Positions 14,054 through 15,000 of a DNA stretch of 15,000 bases are shown here, one piece after another (the first letter of the stretch is position 1; every line of letters begins with the position of its first letter). The notes beneath the pieces were generated by a model that worked only from the letters and a program-made list of their open reading frames with translations, did no database searches and was not told the DNA's origin. The position numbers were made by a program, and so were the translations under genes. The DNA is taken from positions 38,462,251 to 38,477,250 of the forward strand of contig CM022670.1 in the NCBI GenBank assembly GCA_012295275.1. The letters run 5' to 3'. Origin of the DNA: Chrysomallon squamiferum. Taxonomy: Eukaryota; Mollusca; Gastropoda; Neomphalida; Peltospiridae.

Positions 14054-15000
14054 GTAAGTATTGTTTTTTTATTATTAACATTTCTTTATCAGTTTGTACA
14101 ATAATGAGAGAGACGGGAACTCACTAACACTACTATTTATATTGATTAGTAGAAAGAGATCTGTTGAAGACACACAGAACTAACTCAGCATCTGAATATT
14201 TTAATGTTAATGATTTTTAGGTGTCAGTAATTGTTTTATTTTTTTAAATTTAATTTTGTTATGAAAGGAAAACCTAACTTCAGTCACAAATTAGACTACT
14301 TAAATTAATTAGCAGTAAAAAAAAGTCAGATGATTGCACCTGCCTGATAACAGGAAACAATATACCATTGCTTTTGATAAATATATGTGAGGCACTAGTT
14401 GGAATGGTAAATAAATTATAAAAAAAACGGAGACATTGAGCATAGATGCTGTACCTTCTCTAGTGAAAAAATAAACAATTGTGGTTTAAAAAAAAAAAGT
14501 GACACAATGACATGTCTCAAAACATTGGTATGTGCTTACATGTCTTTATGAAAAGACCTTCTGCAATGATGAGCTATAGTATAGAGGCTGGTTTCCTTTC
14601 TTGTGTATTATAGAAAACACATAAACAATTAGTGTGAATTTAATCATGTATATTTTTTTTACTGAACATAATTTAAAAAAATTTAGTATCTGTTAACAAT
14701 AATCATAGGTGCTTTGTAAGAATTGCATCAGATGTTCATTTATGTATGTAACATACTTCATGAAACCAGTACATGCATAAACTGTTACCATGGGCAACAT
14801 GTTTTGTTAGTTACCTTAAAACAAACTGCTGAAAAAACTGTTATAATTATAAAAAAAAAAAAAAAAAAAAAACAACAGTAATGGAGTGAATCCTTTTCTG
14901 AAATTGTATGATCCCAAGAATAAGTTTAATTTTAAATGTGTCTAAATTTAGTTTATGATGTTGAAAACATATGGGAAAAAGAGTTTTTTTTAAAGTGTAC
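14054..15000 (+). other. SSBP: SSBP intron 4, partial
   Basis: The donor is GTAAGT and no acceptor with a matching downstream exon was found before the window ends. The DNA is AT-rich with a 22-nt A run at 14851-14872. No coding segment was recognised. Confidence 0.8.

Noticed and set aside
1-15000. tRNA or rRNA genes, transposases or reverse transcriptases
   Set aside because: I looked for cloverleaf-like segments and for transposase or reverse-transcriptase motifs in the translated frames and saw none convincing.

Overview
This is animal nuclear DNA: AT-rich, with large introns that use GT-AG splice sites and many microsatellites and homopolymer tracts. No long ORF corresponds to a real protein. 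The recognisable genes appear only after short conserved exons are joined across introns. A copy of GTTATCTCCCTT (reverse of AAGGGAGATAAC) and related degenerate copies recall a motif I remember as frequent in molluscan genomes. A marine lophotrochozoan, probably a mollusc, is therefore my best but unproven guess.

Layout. (1) Positions 1-780 form a GC- and CpG-richer island. It holds a short minus-strand open frame running off the left edge (153 to 1), an unidentified plus-strand open frame (230-553), and an AATAAA at 771-776. (2) Positions 780-4140 are non-coding as far as I can see: AT-rich, with microsatellites, long T tracts, and a small CpG-richer patch near 1900-2170 carrying a palindromic E-box and an AP-1 site. 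(3) The minus strand from 9271 to 4145 is a complete ATG10 gene in six coding exons. It encodes the E2-like enzyme that conjugates ATG12 to ATG5 in autophagy, about 207 aa, with the catalytic Cys in an HPC motif. (4) Positions 9272-10515 lie between two divergent genes. They contain a short well-initiated ORF (9531-9629) and a cluster of CCAAT boxes with a perfect NFI palindrome just upstream of the next gene. (5) The plus strand from 10516 is the 5' part of an SSBP/Ssdp-family gene. Four coding exons give residues 1-92, including the LisH domain, and the gene continues past the right edge.

The most distinctive non-coding structure is a perfect-period tandem array (11 x 36 bp, 13505-13900) in SSBP intron 3. 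It ends 68 bp before exon 4, and most units carry a CTTTCAG that resembles the authentic 3' splice site downstream. A more diverged array of about 42 bp lies in the same intron (about 12170-12680).

The two recognised genes are not known to share a pathway. Their head-to-head placement, with start codons 1,244 bp apart, suggests at most shared promoter space. I found no previously undescribed multi-gene system. The items most worth follow-up are the splice-site-like repeat array and the unidentified island at the left edge.
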